From Cherax quadricarinatus (taxonomy: Eukaryota; Arthropoda; Malacostraca; Decapoda; Parastacidae): a stretch of DNA of 64,000 bases. The stretch covers positions 3,237,379 through 3,301,378 of the forward strand of contig NC_091353.1 of assembly GCF_038502225.1 (NCBI RefSeq), given 5' to 3'. The stretch's first letter is position 1. The number at the start of each line of letters is the position of its first letter. Positions 37,440 through 47,309 of the stretch are shown piece by piece. The translations under genes were made by a program, and so were the position numbers. The notes under the pieces were generated by a model. It saw only the letters and a program-made list of their open reading frames with translations, ran no database searches and was not told where the DNA came from.

Positions 37440-37740
37440 ATGACTGAATGATAATGATAATTGTATAGTTAACAAGTGGTAAAAAACATACTCCAGATGG
37501 CCCTTATTACTACATTTCACCTACTTGACAAAACCTTGTATAAATTAAACGTCGTCCTGATTAAGTTTATCTAGGCACAGGTACACGTAAATACAATTAT
37601 CATAGTGTAAATTACCCACCAGAATAACCCAAAGAAAAGTTAGTCTTATTTACATTGTTGGTCCTTGGTAAAGGTCTTCAAGGTTAGGTAATTAAGAGTC
37701 TTAGAGGAATCAAAATGTACCAACGTGGTTATATTTAGAG
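37440..37740. other. Intronic sequence with a fragment of a dispersed repeat
   Basis: Positions 37561-37640 contain AGGTACACGTAAATACAA and a downstream AAATTACCCACCAGAATAAC, matching related segments at 35520-35555 and 38930-38975. This appears to be a low-copy dispersed family of unknown class. Nothing else is visible. Confidence 0.5.
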
Positions 37741-38735
37741 GTGTAGTGAGGTGACAGACCTACCGTCAGCACACATCAAAGAGGTGTAGTGAGTTGACAG
37801 ACCTGCCGTCACCATACACATCAAGAGGTGTAGTGAGGTGACAGACTTACCGTCACCACACACATCAAGAGGTGTAGTGAGGTGACAGACCTACCGTCAG
37901 CACACATCAAAGAGGTGTAGTGAGTTGACAGACCTGCCGTCACCATACACATCAAGAGGTGTAGTGAGGTGACAGACCTACCGTCACCACACACATCAAG
38001 AGGTGTAGTGAGGTGACAGACCTACCGTCAGCACACATCAAAGAGGTGTAGTGAGTTGACAGACCTGCCGTCACCATACACATCAAGAGGTGTAGTGAGG
38101 TGACAGACCTACCGTCACCACACACATCAAGAGGTGTAGTGAGGTGACAGACCTACCGTCACCACACACAAGAGGTGTAGTGAGGAGACAGACCTACCGT
38201 CACCACACACATCAAGAGGTGTAGCGAGGTGACAGACCTACCGTCATCACACATCAAAGAGGTGTAGTGAGGTGACAGACCTACCGTCACCACACACATC
38301 AAGAGGTGTAGTGAGGTGACAGACCTACCGTCACCACACACATCAAGAGGTGTAGTGAGGTGACAGACCTACCGTCACCACACACAAGAGGTGTAGTGAG
38401 GAGACAGACCTACCGTCACCACACACATCAAGAGGTGTAGCGAGGTGACAGACCTACCGTCATCACACATCAAAGAGGTGTAGTGAGGTGACAGACCTAC
38501 CGTCACCACACACATCAAGAGGTGTAGTGAGATGACAGATCTACCGTCACCACACACATCAAGAGGTGTATTGAGGAGACAGACTTACCGTCACCACACA
38601 TCAAGAGGTGTAGTGAGGTGACAGACCTACCGTCACCACACATCAAGAGATGTAGTGAGGTGACAGACCTACCGTCACCACACACATCAAGAGGTGTAGT
38701 GAGGTGACAGACCTACCGTCACCACACACATCAAG
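37741..38735. repeat. 44-bp minisatellite (GAGGTGTAGTGAGGTGACAG...)
   Basis: About 23 units of a repeat of about 44 bp with GAGGTGTAGTGAGGTGACAG, CCTACCGTCACC and ACACATCAA boxes. Blocks of variant units recur in order (for example 38165-38340 and 38390-38555), showing a second-level duplication. Short minus-strand frames over it are artefacts. Confidence 0.92.
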
Positions 38736-39560
38736 TACATCTTGTCTCTCCTGCTGCCTTTATTCCTCTCTCCCTCTACCCCCGTCCTTCCCCACACCAG
38801 CTTTTCTTCATCCTTCAGCGTATCTCTGGTCATAAAAAGCATTGTTGGTTACACTAGATGTCTTTCGTCGCTTCATGATCCAAGACAGGTATCCCCGTAA
38901 ATAAGTTTGATTTGGGTACAGGTCCCCATAAGCACGATTATGTGTAAATTACCTCAGGTAACCCAAAAAAGTCAGTGACATATTTCTACTGTCCTGTATT
39001 GCATAACCCCAGTCCCCTTTACCTCAATACACACGAAAGGCATAGTGCAGAGTAGGGGCTAAGTTTGTTATGAAGCTTAATGTTAGTGTTGAAGATTTTT
39101 TAGTGGAAGGGAAAATGCATTCACAAGTTGACAAATTAGGATGTATATACAACCCAATACAAATTATATCTTTCCATAAAAAAACAAATTTTAAAATTAC
39201 AAGCCTAGCTGAAGAGACATTCTTAATAATCGCACACTGATCAATATCTTATAAAACACTAAGTTTGAAACCGCTCAGAAGTTGCATTATCAAGTTACCG
39301 TGATGAAGGTTTAACGTCATTCAGATGAGGAACTCTCAAATTATCTTATCAAAACCAGTATTTCAATGTTCCCAATTTCTTCAATAAAAATGACAGTTTG
39401 GGACTTACACGGGTTAAAACCAATCCAAATAAGATTAACCATCGATTTAGGTTTAGTAACTTTTTCTTCAGGCTTTGGATACAGGGTATACAAAATCGTT
39501 ACAATGGTCTTGAGGGCACGCAGATTCAAGGGTGCATGTTGTAATATTTATATAGATTTA
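38736..39560. other. Intronic region without identified genes
   Basis: Mostly single-copy-looking, A/T-rich. Positions 38925-38990 hold another copy of the dispersed GTAAATTACCTCAGGTAACC segment. A frame at 39366-39566 shows no domain and is not supported as a gene. Confidence 0.5.
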
Positions 39561-39878
39561 ATCTAGTTTAACCCAGTAAAATTAGTCATTGACTTCTGAT
39601 CAGGAGAGATTCTCGGATTACATGGAACACATCAAGAGAGATTCTCAGGTTATTAGATTGGACTCAAGAGGAACACCAAGGAGAGTGCTATTGGCTGGAT
39701 CGATGGCTCGTGGTAAAACAACACTAATATCCCCAATTATCTGTCGATTAGTAGAAACCGTTTCACATTTAGCGGGGTTTAAAGATAGGCCCAGTCTCTC
39801 GCCAGTGTCCTTTATTTTTCTGATGTCTTCTATAAAAGATTCTGTAATACCAGCCAGGGTACCATCATCCAAGAATCA

Positions 39879-39968
39879 TGTAATAATGTTGGTAAAATTA
39901 CCAGGAGAGCGAAACGTTGCCACAATAAAAATGTCACATTAGTTGCACTTGTGTCCTTTTACTTTACA
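39879..39968 (+). mobile_element. 90-bp Penelope-end mini-insertion with 13-bp target-site duplication
   Basis: The target duplication CATCCAAGAATCA is at 39866-39878 and 39969-39981. The insert carries GAGAGCGAAACGTTGCCACA, ATAAAAATGTCACATTAG and TTGCACTTGTGTCC. These match the reverse complement of the Penelope-like element 1 termini (26101-26190). It contains the GAAAC half of a hammerhead but no clear CTGATGA. It sits inside the antisense LINE RT, so it is younger than that LINE. Confidence 0.85.
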
Positions 39969-40664
39969 CATCCAAGAATCAGATATTGAGTTCACTGGAC
40001 TGTTTCTGTGACGTGCTTGATGACCAGGCAGAAAAGGGGCTAGAAGGTCTCCCTGTTGTACACCCTCGCACGAGTCAGTTTCATGGTCTCCAAACAGTAG
40101 TTTAGAAGTCCCACTATAACACGATTGTATGAAAGGATAGAGGGAAGGGAAGTGTCTAGAAACTGCTTGGAGAGCAGCACCCCTTCTAAGATGAATGCAT
40201 TGGCAAAGTCTAGTTTGAATAGGCTTTTTCATCTGACATGTTATTGATGTATACTCGTGCTGCATGGGCGGCTGCTTCACAGCCTTGTTGAACACCAGAA
40301 CCGAGTTGTGCTGGTTTCAGCATTGTGGCAACCTCTTGACACACCATTCTTACTGCTGCCTTGGCGATGAGGCGCGGAAGGGTGTTGCCCACTGCAGTGG
40401 CCTGATTCCTTCACCCTTTTTGCGGAGGGTACATAGTGAGGTACCAAAGAAGAGTGGCCGGGACACTGTCAGCCAGGCAGACATTGGAAAATTTAGTGAG
40501 TTTAGACAGCAACCTCTCTGAAACCCTCCAGAGTGCTGGATTGAGCATTTGTTTTAAATGAAGTGATCATAAACAGGTGAAACCCCCTGCTGAGCCCCGT
40601 GGTAATGACAAGGCGGTTTTATACACATCAGCGTCCTGGAGGGTTAAATGTTCTTCACCTGCTG

Positions 40665-40703
40665 TCTTGTGGCTTAGCGCTTCTTTTTTGATTATAATAA
40701 TAA
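40665..40703 (+). mobile_element. 39-bp severely 5'-truncated SINE insertion
   Basis: The target duplication TTCACCTGCTG lies at 40654-40664 and 40704-40714. The insert is only a SINE tail: GTGGCTTAGCGCTTC followed by TTGATTATAATAATAA. The same tail occurs at 41479-41512. This is target-primed reverse transcription that stopped almost at once. Host sequence here is the decayed LINE. Confidence 0.85.
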
Positions 40704-41045
40704 TTCACCTGCTGCACTCTCATAGTTGGTATTTGGAGCTCTGGGTGGATGTTTGTCCTTCACGGCTTGTGCTGTAATGACGTTATAAGCCTGAGTGCTC
40801 CAGTAGTATTACCTTCTTCTATTTTTTTTTTTTTTTGCTAAATTGAGCTCTGATTTTGGAGATAACAGATGTTCTGTTGTTGGCATTTCCCCGACTGGTG
40901 TTTGTCGCCCTAGAGGGAAGACGGATGAGGTTGTCATCTCAAGGGAATGCATTTAATGCCCTAATAACAAATGTCAGATACTTGTTCCTCCTGGGTGGGA
41001 CAGCCAGACAGGCATTGCCAAAAAGCAGTAGATTGTGCTAGTATC

Positions 41046-41536
41046 AAACCATACCACGGGCGGGATTGAACCCGCGGTCAGTCTCAAAACTCCAGACCGT
41101 CGCGTTAGCCACTGGACCAGCTAGCCACAATAAGATTCGTCCAACTAGGTGTATTTCTACACCATAGGAAGGTTATAGGCACCACTGTGACCACAAGTGC
41201 ATTTGTGGTCACAGTGGTGCCTATGCTAACCTTCCTATGGTGTAGAAATATACCTAGTTGGACGAATCTTATTGTGGCTAGCTGGTCCAGTGGCTAACGC
41301 GACGGTCTGGAGTTTTGAGACTCTCTGACCGCGGGTTCAATCCCGCCCGCCCCTCATGGAAGGTTCCTTGATGTTGGTGAGGGGCTCTTGATTTAGGGAA
41401 TTGAATCTGTGCTCCAGTTCCCCGAATTAAGCCTGAATGCCTTCCACATCCCCCCCTGGGCGCTGTATAATCCTACGGGTTTAGCGCTTCCCCTTGATTA
41501 TAATAATAATAATCAATCCCGCCCGTGGTATGGTTT
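41046..41536. mobile_element. Foldback element with two inverted tRNA-like SINE heads
   Basis: A long near-perfect palindrome. The left arm runs from 41046 (AAACCATACCACGGG) to about 41195 and the right arm from about 41200 to 41536, with a later SINE inserted at 41350-41512. Each arm holds a tRNA-like module: an A-box-like TAGCTGGTCCAGTGG and a B-box GGGTTCAATCCC on the right arm, and the reverse complement on the left. These are SINE promoter relics, not functional tRNA genes. The element interrupts the antisense LINE. Confidence 0.8.
41350..41512 (+). mobile_element. 163-bp SINE nested in the foldback, 13-bp target-site duplication
   Basis: The target duplication TCAATCCCGCCCG is at 41337-41349 and 41513-41525. 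The insert begins CCCCTCATGGAAGG and ends GGGTTTAGCGCTTCCCC, TTGATTATAATAATAATAA. This is the same 3' tail as the 39-bp insertion at 40665. No tRNA head remains within the insert, so it is 5'-truncated. Confidence 0.8.
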
Positions 41537-42001
41537 GTTTGCAATCGTGTCATTACGATTTCGTGAGTCGTGCTAGGATCCATTGATTTCAGGGGCATCG
41601 CTGACTTACATTTAGAGGTCAGCGAATTTAGTAGCAGCTTGAGGGCGAGCTGCTTTGTGGATGTGTGTCATCGTCCTGGTGGATGTTAATTTGATTGCAG
41701 ATTTTAGGTTATCTGTACAGGTGAAGTCACGGTGGCTGTCAGCTCTGTCTGCTGGGAGGGGCTGTTGGTTGTTCCTGGTTGTAGCTCTCCAGGAACCTTG
41801 GCACTCATCGTGTGCACGGATGTTTAGACTTGTGAGATTGTGTGTACATTTCCGGTTGCACACCTGGCAGATGCCTCTTGGCTATGCCCCTGGGAACTCG
41901 GCCCACCTTGTGACATTACTGGCATCGTGGGCACGGGGAGCAATAGCGGGGGTAACGTGGGTGAAGGGAGTCATGACTTATACGGCAAAATGTATCTGTA
42001 C

Positions 42002-42004
<3 letters not shown>

Positions 42005-42052
<48 letters not shown>

Positions 42053-42075
42053 AGATATATATATATAGATATATT
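42005..42075. repeat. (TA)n microsatellite
   Basis: About 70 bp of alternating TA with two short interruptions (CTAG, AGATAT). Not coding. Confidence 0.95.
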
Positions 42076-42079
42076 CTAG

Positions 42080-42250
42080 GTAGTAGGCTGGTAGACAGCA
42101 ACCACCCAGGGAGGTACTACCGTCCTGCCAAGTGAGTGTAAAACGAAAACCTGTAATTGTTTTACATGATGGTAGGATTGCTGGTGTCCATTTTTCTGTC
42201 TCATGAACATGCAAGGTTTCAGGTACGTCTTGCTTCTTCTACTTACACTT
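42080..42250. other. Left part of an older dispersed repeat split by a LINE
   Basis: Contains GTCCTGCCAAGTGAGTGTAA and TTTACATGATGGTAGGATTG, ending near TTACACTTAGGTCAC. From general knowledge of crustacean repeats I suspect it continues at 43248-43540, on the far side of the LINE. This link is an inference, not shown by the window alone. Confidence 0.4.
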
Positions 42251-42251
42251 A

Positions 42252-43247
42252 GGTCACCACACCACAGCACCGTATCATCCTTTGCGGATGATACTAGGAT
42301 CTGCATGAGGCTGTCATCTGCTGAGGACGCGGTTAACCTCCAAGAAGATATAAACAATGTTTTCCAGTGGGCAACGGTAAACAATATGATGTTCAATGAG
42401 GACAAATTCCAACTACTCCGTTATGGAAAACTGGAGGAGATAATAACTAGAACAGAGTATACTACTGACTCCGGCCATACAATAGAGCGGAAAAATAATG
42501 TAAGGGACCTGGGAGTAGTAATGTCTGAGGATCTCACTTTCAAGGATCACAACAGTACCACGATCGCAAGTGCAAAGAAAAGATAGGATGGATAATGAGA
42601 ACTTTCAAAACGAGAGATGCCAAGCCCATGATGATCCTTTTCAAATCACTTGTTCTCTCTAGGCTGGAATACTGCTGTACATTAACATCTCCATTCAAAG
42701 CAGGTGAAATCGCAGATCTAGAGAGTGTACAGAGATCCTTTACTGCACGTATAAGTTCTGTCAAGCACCTTAACTACTGGGAACGCTTGGAAGCACTTGA
42801 CTTGTACTCGTTGGAACGCAGGAGGGAGAGATATATCATAATCTACACTTGGAAAATCTTGGAAGGAATGGTCCCAAATCTGCACACAGAAATCACTCCC
42901 TACGAAAGTAAAAGACTGGGCAGGCGATGCAAAATGCCGCCAATAAAAAGTAGGGGCGCCATTGGTACACTAAGAGAAAACACCATAAGTGTCCGGGGCC
43001 CAAAACTGTTCAACAGCCTCCCATCAAGCATTAGGGGAATTGCCAATAAACCCCTGGCTGCCTTCAAGAGAGAGCTGGACAGATACCTAAAGTCAGTGCC
43101 AGATCAGCCGGGCTGTGGCTCGTACGTTGGACTGCGTGCGGCCAGCAGTAACAGCCTAGTTGATCAGGCCCTGATCCATCGGGAGGCCTGGTGATGGACC
43201 GGGCCGCGGGGGCGTTGATCCCCGGAATAACCTCCAGGTAACCTCCA
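42252..43247 (+). pseudogene. Non-LTR retrotransposon 3' part (RT catalytic box to C-terminus), frameshifted
   Basis: The first frame (to a stop at 42586) contains SSFADDTR with the FADD catalytic box at 42281-42292, then a palm/thumb stretch with MMFNEDKFQLLRYG. The frame shifts at about 42575-42590, where one base appears lost after AKKR. It continues in the next frame to 43194 with LVLSRLEYCCTLTSP, a long RT C-terminal region and KLFNSLPSSIRG near the end. The 3' tail ends in duplicated AACCTCCAGGT. The 5' portion, including any endonuclease, is missing. The clade was not determined; Jockey/CR1-like groups are possible. Confidence 0.85.
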
Positions 43248-43532
43248 GGTACACATACATTTACAAGCATATATATACACACCCCTCTGGGGTGTCTTCT
43301 ATTTTCTTTCTAGTTCTTGTTCTTGTTTATTTCCTCTTATCTCCATGGGGAAGTGGAACAGAATTCTTCCTCCGTAAGCCATGCATGTCGTAAGAGACGA
43401 CTAAAATGCCGGGAGCAAGGGGCTAGTAACCCCTTCTCCTGTATATATTACTAAATGTAAAAGGAGAAGCTTTCGTTTTTTCTTTTGGGCCGCCCCGCCT
43501 CGGTGGGATACGGCCGGTGTGTTGAAAGAAAG

Positions 43533-43540
<8 letters not shown>
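43248..43540. other. Right part of the older dispersed repeat
   Basis: Includes GTAAGAGACGACTAAAATGC, CCGGGAGCAAGGGGCTAG and CCTCGGTGGGATACGGCCGG, ending at a (CA)n tract. Non-coding. Its probable left half is at 42080-42250 (inference). Confidence 0.45.
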
Positions 43541-43571
<31 letters not shown>

Positions 43572-43573
43572 GT

Positions 43574-43667
<94 letters not shown>
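43535..43667. repeat. (CA)n followed by (TA)n
   Basis: Compound microsatellite, about 34 bp of CA then about 95 bp of TA. It directly abuts the TIR element at 43668. Confidence 0.95.
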
Positions 43668-44242
<575 letters not shown>

Positions 44243-44272
44243 ATAAGATCACAGTAAACAGGTGATTTTAAA

Positions 44273-44416
44273 ATATGCAAAACAACCACTGTGAAAGAGT
44301 AGTGAAATTCCAAGTGCTTTCGTGACTACTCACATTGTCAAGGAACTATGACAATGTGAGTAGTTACGAAAGCGCTTGGAATTTCACTACTCTTTCACAG
44401 TGGTTGTTTTGCATAT
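44273..44416. mobile_element. Foldback sequence, 68-bp arms, 8-bp loop
   Basis: Arms 44273-44340 and 44349-44416 are reverse complements with about two mismatches (GTGCTTTCGTGAC against GCGCTTTCGTAAC); the loop is AGGAACTA. It is flanked on both sides by (TA)n tracts. Key arm motifs are GCAAAACAACCACTGTG and GACTACTCACATTGTC. Probably the end of a larger element joined head to head. Confidence 0.85.
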
Positions 44417-44436
44417 ATATATATATATATATATGA

Positions 44437-44505
<69 letters not shown>
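44410..44505. repeat. (TA)n microsatellite
   Basis: About 95 bp of TA with two short interruptions (TGAATA, TGTATA). Confidence 0.95.
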
Positions 44506-44509
<4 letters not shown>

Positions 44510-45585
44510 GGAAGTACCACCTCTATAGCTGGACTGGGGACCCTCATCCTCAGAGAAGACAATAAACGTACCTCGGGGAAAACTCAGTCAACCAATCAAG
44601 TTTATTCTCTCAAAGGATTACAAAGTGGGGTTTACAGATTTTGGTTATTGTGTGGTTTACATGTAATAAAATACTAATTACAGAGGGGGCCACTGAAACA
44701 CCTAGCAAGGCTAGGCATTTCGGGCAAACTTATATTAATTCTTAACCCTAAATTATTACAAATTATGGAGTAAGTTGACTAAATACTAAGTGACTAAATA
44801 CTAGTTTGTGAGTTTAGCAATGTGAATGCTTTTGTTATGGCACAATACATAGTTTCTATATTGGAGTATCACAGGCAAACTTATGACTAGTTAGGAATCA
44901 TTATTTTAAGATTAAGATTCGTATTTCTGTGCTTATAGTCAAATGGGTGAGTGAGTGAGTGTAAGTGTGAACCACCAGGTGGTTTTTATGTAGTTAGTTG
45001 ACGGGGTGTATCAGGGAGATAGGATGTTTTCTAACGGTAGTTTTGAAGGTGATGAATGTGTCTGCAGTTCTAGAGTTTTCAGGTAGGGTGTTCCAGATTT
45101 TAGAGCCTTTGACATACATTGAATTTTTGTAAAGATTTAGTCGGACACGAATGTCGTAGAGACGTTTGTGTATGGTGTTATGCCTGTGGGTCCTGTCACA
45201 ACTATCAAGAAAGCATCTTAGGTCAACGTTAATATTGGAATTTAAGGTCCTGTAGATGTAGATTGCACAGTAGTAAGTGTGGATGTTCTGAACAGGGAGT
45301 AAGTTTAGATCTATGAAGAGTGGGGGTGTGTTGCCAGGGATGGGATTTAGTGATTATTCTTACTGTGGCTTTTTGTTGGGTTATTATTGGCTTTAGATGT
45401 GTTGCTGCAGTTGATCCCCAAGCACAAATAGCATAGGTGAGGTATGGATAAATGAGTGAATGGTATAGTGTGAGAAGGGCATTTTGGGGCACGTAGTATC
45501 GTATCTTGGAGAGGATCCCAACTGTTTTGGATAGTTTTTTTGTTATGTGTTGGATATGGGTGCTGAAAACTCAAGGTTCTCCCCG
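44510..45585 (-). pseudogene. LINE 3' end (RT thumb and C-terminus plus 3' UTR), antisense
   Basis: On the minus strand: LSKTVGILSKIRYYVPQN then LTLYHSLIYPYLTYAICAWG (about 45430-45540), a typical C-terminal region of LINE reverse transcriptases. A frameshift lies near 45230-45240, after which the next frame reads CFLDSCDRTHRHNTIHKRL and GSKIWNTLPENSR and stops at about 44998. Positions 44510-44997 would be the 3' untranslated part. The copy is 5'-truncated near 45585. Confidence 0.75.
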
Positions 45586-45777
45586 GAGCTGTTTGAATAT
45601 TTTCTTCTCCTACCACCCCATATATTTTATATTCTATATGAACATTTATTAATAAACAGAATAAATTTACAGAAAACACAAACATGAATACAATGGTACA
45701 GTGTATTAAAGATCATGAATTTCCTCCAGCTCCTCCGAGGCCGGATGCGAGCCAAGTATGCAGCAAGCATTTTCCCC

Positions 45778-45781
<4 letters not shown>

Positions 45782-45868
<87 letters not shown>
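45782..45868. repeat. (TA)n microsatellite
   Basis: About 85 bp of uninterrupted TA. Not coding. Confidence 0.95.
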
Positions 45869-45871
<3 letters not shown>

Positions 45872-45949
45872 TTTACTAAATTATAAGAGTGTACAGTATG
45901 ACGCACATGTATAACAAAAATATTTCCTGGGTAATAGCAGATCTAGCTG

Positions 45950-47205
45950 ACTTGGGAGGAAGGAAACGATTGAGGGAGGTGGGAAGGGAGGTAGGAAAGA
46001 AGGGAGGGAGGTAGGATGAAAGGAGGGAGGGAGGTAGAAAGGAAGGAAGGGAGGTAGGAAGGAAGGAGGGAGGGAGGTAGGAAGGGAGGAAGGAAGGGAG
46101 GGAGGTAGGAAGAAAGGAAGGAAGGGAGGGAGGTAGGAAGGGAGGGAGGTAGGGAGGTAGGAAGAGAGGGAGGGAGGTAGGAAGAGAGGGAGGGAGGTAG
46201 GGAGGTAGGAAGAGAGGGAGGGAGGTAGGGAGGTAGGAAGAGAGGGAGGAGGGAAAGAAGGGAGGAAGGGAGGTAGGAAGGAAGGGAGGTAGGAAGGTAG
46301 GGAGGTAGGAAGGAAGGGAGGTAGGAAGGAAGGGAGGTAGGAAGGAAGGGAGGGAGGAAAGGAGGGAGGGAGGGAGGAAGGGACGGAGGGAGGAAGGAAG
46401 GGACGGAGGGAGGGAGGACGGAAGGAGGGAGGAAGGGAGGGAGGGAGGAAGGGAGGGAGGAAGGGACGGAGGGAGGAAAGGACGGAAGGAGGGAGGAAGG
46501 GAGGGAGGGAGGGAGGAAGGAAGGAGGGAAGGAAGTAGGAAGGAAGGAGGAAGGGAGGTAGGAAGGAAGGAGGGAGGGAGGTAGGAAAGAAGGGAGGGAG
46601 GTAGGAAGGAGGTAGGGAGGGAGGTAGGGACGGAGGGAGGGAGGAAGGGAGGGAGGGAGGGGGGAAGGGACTGAGGGAGGGAGGAAGGGACGGAGGGAGG
46701 GAGGACGGAAGGAGGGAGGAAGGGAGGGAGAGAGGAAGGGAGAGAGGGAGGGAGGAAGGGACGGAGGGAGGAAGGACGGAAGGAGGGAGGAAGGGAGGGA
46801 GGGAGGGAGGAAGGAAGGAGGGAAGGAGGTAGGAAGGAAGGAGGAAGGGAGGTAGGAAGGAAGGAGGGAGGGAGGTAGGAAAGAAGGGAGGGAGGTAGGA
46901 AGGAAGGAGGGAGGGAGGTAGGGAGGGAGAGAGGGAGGTAGGAAGGGAGGAAGGAAGGGAGGAAGGGAGGGAGGTAGGAAGAAAGAAAGGAAGGGAGGGA
47001 GGTAGGAAGGGAGGGAGGAAGGAAGGAAGGAAGGAAGGGAGGGAGGTAGGAAGAGAGGGAGGAAGGGAGGGAGGTAGGAAGGGAGAGAGGAGGGAAGGAA
47101 GGGAGGTAGGAAGGAAGGGAGGGAGGAAGGGAGGGAGGGAGGGAGGAAGGGACGGAGGGAGGGAGGACGGAAGGAGGGAGGAAGGGAGAGAGGAAGGGAA
47201 GAATG
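45950..47205. repeat. Polypurine tract (GGAAGGGAGGTA family)
   Basis: About 1.25 kb of almost pure purine on the + strand, made of GGAAGGGAGG, GGAGGTA and GGACGGA words, with occasional T or C. Larger blocks recur (for example around 46370-46560 and 46640-46830). No open frames are supported. Such tracts can adopt triplex (H-DNA) structure. Confidence 0.92.
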
Positions 47206-47309
47206 TTCTAGTGATTGAGGTTGTTGGATAAAACCGGTAAGATTACCTGGAAATTTTATTTTATTTTTGTTGGGGAAATTCCCGGGTTATTCTTTGTATT
47301 CAACTCTTC

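Larger units (their letters stand above)
39565..42000 (-). pseudogene. Decayed non-LTR retrotransposon (LINE), antisense to the host gene
   Basis: Read on the minus strand from high to low coordinates. A zinc-finger-like stretch C-x2-C-x3-C...H lies near 41800-41860 (QVCNRKCTHNLTSLNIRAH). It is followed by a degraded linker with many stops and frameshifts. A reverse-transcriptase portion follows, with EGVQQGDLLAP (about 40040-40070) and the catalytic box MDDGTLAG (39850-39872), then LGLSLNPAKCE. The RT frame is split by a 90-bp insertion at 39879-39968; removing it with one target duplication makes SDSWM run directly into DDGTL, in the place where LINEs have (Y/W)xDDG. Later insertions at 40665-40703 and 41046-41536 also interrupt it. 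The clade cannot be assigned by eye. Confidence 0.75.

Noticed and set aside
41270..41350. Functional tRNA gene
   Set aside because: A-box and B-box-like sequences are present, but it is part of an inverted SINE-like foldback and does not form a convincing acceptor stem by eye.
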